The translations under genes and the position numbers were made by a program. A DNA stretch of 6,338 nucleotides from contig CALKIA010000176.1 in NCBI GenBank assembly GCA_937988705.1, positions 1 through 6,338 on the forward strand, given 5' to 3'. Under the pieces are notes generated by a model, which did no database searches, was not told the origin of the DNA, and saw nothing but the letters and a program-made list of their open reading frames with translations. Each line of letters starts with the position of its first letter. The first letter of the stretch is position 1. Origin of the DNA: an uncultured Chloroflexota bacterium. GTDB lineage: Bacteria; Chloroflexota; Anaerolineae; Aggregatilineales; Phototrophicaceae. Shown in pieces: positions 5,639 to 6,338 of this stretch.

Positions 5639-5829
5639 CGCACCTCACCCGTTTCCCCCGCATGGGCTAATTCTGCGCGTTCGCGTTCAGTCACCGCCTG
5701 CTTGACAACGGTATAGATGAGATTAGCCAGTGGACGATCTTCTTCATCCGCCCAGATTTCTAACTTGTCGTACAACGCCTGCGGCAGTCGAAAGGCGATC
5801 CGCGCGGCAAAGGGTACATCTCGATTCAT
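5635..5829 (-). CDS. Ribbon-helix-helix (CopG/Arc-type) DNA-binding protein
   Basis: This encodes 64 residues from the ATG at 5829-5827, with AGGAG seven bases upstream. The longer in-frame start at 5904 is rejected because it would bury this ribosome site. The fold can be read along the chain: a short strand ARIAFRLP (9-16), helix A QALYDKLEIWADEED (17-31), a turn, and helix B PLANLIYTVVKQAVTERE (33-50), followed by a polar tail. In RHH proteins two such strands pair in a dimer and insert into the major groove. It is first in the apparent operon with the 62-residue gene and the recombinase, and palindromes suitable for a dimeric repressor lie just upstream, so autoregulation and control of the recombinase are plausible. 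A role as the antitoxin of an unseen toxin is less likely, since no toxin-like gene is adjacent. Confidence 0.72.
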   Translation of the reverse strand: MNRDVPFAARIAFRLPQALYDKLEIWADEEDRPLANLIYTVVKQAVTERERAELAHAGETGEVR

Positions 5830-5909
5830 CTTGGGTCTCCTCTTGGTACGGCGTGTCACCAGAGTAATCGAAAGCCCGGATGCTCGTATGCGACTTTTTG
5901 CCAATCAGC

Positions 5910-5956
5910 TGTCAAAAATTGACAATCAGTGGATCACTTTTGACAGACTGACAAAA
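5910..5956. promoter_or_regulatory. Candidate operator: two palindromes with centres 30 bp apart
   Basis: The first palindrome is TGTCAAAAATTGACA (5910-5924) and the second is TTTTGACAGACTGACAAAA (5938-5956), in which only A/T pairs break the symmetry. The half-site TGTCAAAA occurs at 5910-5917 and, inverted, at 5945-5938. The centres (5917 and 5947) are 30 bp apart, about three helical turns, so bound dimers would lie on one face of the helix. TTGACA hexamers inside the palindromes could act as -35 boxes on both strands (plus strand 5919-5924 and 5940-5945; minus strand 5915-5910), though matching -10 boxes are weak. The site lies between the divergent RHH and ImmA/IrrE genes, where a repressor would control both. 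Confidence 0.55.
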
Positions 5957-5977
5957 TGGTACCTAAACCCTACCATT
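5955..5977. repeat. Inverted repeat beside the operator palindromes
   Basis: AATGGTA (5955-5961) is the exact reverse complement of TACCATT (5971-5977), with nine bases between. It abuts the second operator palindrome, and a further 10-bp palindrome, CGCAGCTGCG, follows at 5978-5987. It could be a third protein-binding site or a small hairpin in the leader region. Confidence 0.4.
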
Positions 5978-6016
5978 CGCAGCTGCGCTAGGCTGTTTAT
6001 TTCCCTCGTCGAACTC

Positions 6017-6022
6017 TATACT
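6017..6022 (+). promoter_or_regulatory. Candidate -10 box for the ImmA/IrrE-type gene
   Basis: TATACT matches the -10 consensus at five of six positions and lies 32 bp before the preferred GTG start, giving a leader of roughly 26 bases that holds the GAGG ribosome site. No good -35 is present at 16-18 bp spacing, so an activator may be needed or this is not the promoter. Confidence 0.3.
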
Positions 6023-6054
6023 TCCCCTCAGCCTTTTATCTCATGAGGGACACA

Positions 6055-6338
6055 GTGATTACTTTGAAGCGTGCCGAACGCGAGCTGCAGGCGGTGATTG
6101 AGCGCCTACACTACGACTTTACCGCCTTTGATATCCAGAACTTCCTCCAGCACCTGCAGCAGCAGCGCCAACGTCCAATTCAGGTCGTCGACTTCCCCTT
6201 TACGGCGGAAATCTATGGCTTATGGGTGCCAGCGCCAACGACCGACTACATTTTCGTCAACGCGCACCTGCTGCCAGCGCATCGCGTGCACACGCTGCTG
6301 CATGAAATCGCGCACCTACTCCTCAACCATCGAGGAGT
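6055..6338 (+). CDS. ImmA/IrrE-family metallopeptidase, N-terminal part (cut by window end)
   Basis: Ninety-four residues are visible and the frame is open at the window end. I prefer the GTG at 6055 because GAGG (6045-6048) lies six bases before it; an in-frame ATG at 6043 would add four residues. After a helical start rich in charged residues and Gln (4-40), the segment IQVVDFPFTAEIYGLWVPAPTTDYIFVNAHLLPAHRVHTLLHEIAHLLLNH (42-92) has the family layout: beta strands, an I.VN..L....R..TL.HE.AH pattern, and the zinc motif H83-E84-x-x-H87. ImmA-type proteases cleave the repressor of their element, as in ICEBs1; IrrE/PprI-type proteases cleave a regulator after DNA damage. Neither the C-terminal half nor a partner repressor is visible here, so the substrate is unknown. 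It is divergent from the RHH-recombinase operon across the palindrome cluster. Confidence 0.82.
   Translation, partial: MITLKRAERELQAVIERLHYDFTAFDIQNFLQHLQQQRQRPIQVVDFPFTAEIYGLWVPAPTTDYIFVNAHLLPAHRVHTLLHEIAHLLLNHRG

Larger units (their letters stand above)
3738..6338. mobile_element. Integrated element (phage, ICE or island), recombinase end; right end outside the window
   Basis: A large serine recombinase gene lies next to an intact tRNA gene with its 3' end facing it, preceded by small DNA-binding-type genes and a divergent ImmA/IrrE-type gene. This is a common arrangement at the integrase end of integrated elements. Base composition also shifts: hand counts of 60-base lines give about 67% G+C at 2941-3000 but 38-55% over much of 3841-4800. 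The exact left boundary is unknown. It could lie in the tRNA 3' half, between tRNA and terminator, or just past the terminator near 3800-3840. No matching att repeat is visible in the window, so the second end must be beyond 6338. Confidence 0.65.

Noticed and set aside
5390..5716. Plus-strand frame of 108 codons opposite the 62-residue gene and RHH 3' end
   Set aside because: It has no ribosome site and contradicts the coupled ATGA arrangement on the other strand.
5635..5904. Longer 89-residue start for the RHH protein
   Set aside because: The extension is Arg/Lys-rich, has no ribosome site, and would run past the AGGAG that clearly serves the ATG at 5829.
5717..6046. Plus-strand frame of 109 codons across the RHH gene and operator region
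   Set aside because: It is antisense to the RHH gene, then crosses the palindromes, and its product shows no domain pattern.
1..6338. CRISPR array or insertion-sequence ends
   Set aside because: No regularly spaced repeats, no transposase other than the serine recombinase, and no terminal inverted repeats with target duplication were seen.

Overview
The window looks like a chromosomal piece of a G+C-rich bacterium, most likely a Chloroflexota member of the Anaerolineae type. This is inferred from gene style: an exported FecR-like/SH3b protein with a proline-rich tail, a short CPA2 antiporter followed by a PII-like protein, and a large serine recombinase next to a tRNA gene. No taxonomic marker is present, so the assignment is tentative.

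Left part (1-3599), host-like and visibly G+C-rich. A perfect 20-bp palindrome followed by a short T-rich stretch opens the window. On the minus strand (516 to 64) lies a 150-residue protein that resembles the N-terminal half of galactokinase but has lost the GHMP-kinase ATP loop. Divergent from it (583-1926) is a secreted protein with a FecR-like region and two SH3b domains. Next comes a two-gene operon: a 420-residue cation:proton antiporter (1994-3256) overlapped by a PII-like regulator (3222-3599). The pairing suggests that the small protein regulates the transporter.

Junction (3600-3800). A strong sigma-70-type promoter drives a complete tRNA-Gln(TTG) gene (3667-3737), which is followed by a hairpin-plus-T-run terminator.

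Right part (about 3740 to the window end), probably the integrase end of an integrated element. Three minus-strand genes form an apparent operon reading toward the tRNA: a 64-residue ribbon-helix-helix protein, a 62-residue unknown protein overlapping it by ATGA, and a large serine recombinase. The recombinase frame does not stop before the tRNA. It runs antisense through the terminator, the tRNA and its promoter, and ends inside the 3' end of the PII-like gene, so its last roughly 50-70 residues are probably host-derived sequence acquired on integration. Divergent from this operon is an ImmA/IrrE-type metallopeptidase (HEIAH motif) cut by the window end. The 213-225 bp between the two transcription units contains a cluster of palindromes that looks like an operator. 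The layout fits an integrated phage, ICE or genomic island: a recombinase and small accessory genes at the tRNA end, and a regulatory protease transcribed away. The other end of the element is not in the window.

The most interesting points are the recombinase frame fused across its presumed target tRNA, its degenerate zinc-ribbon cysteines, the unknown 62-residue protein in the position where a recombinase partner might sit, the 30-bp-spaced palindromes, the antiporter/PII pair and the galactokinase-like relic.
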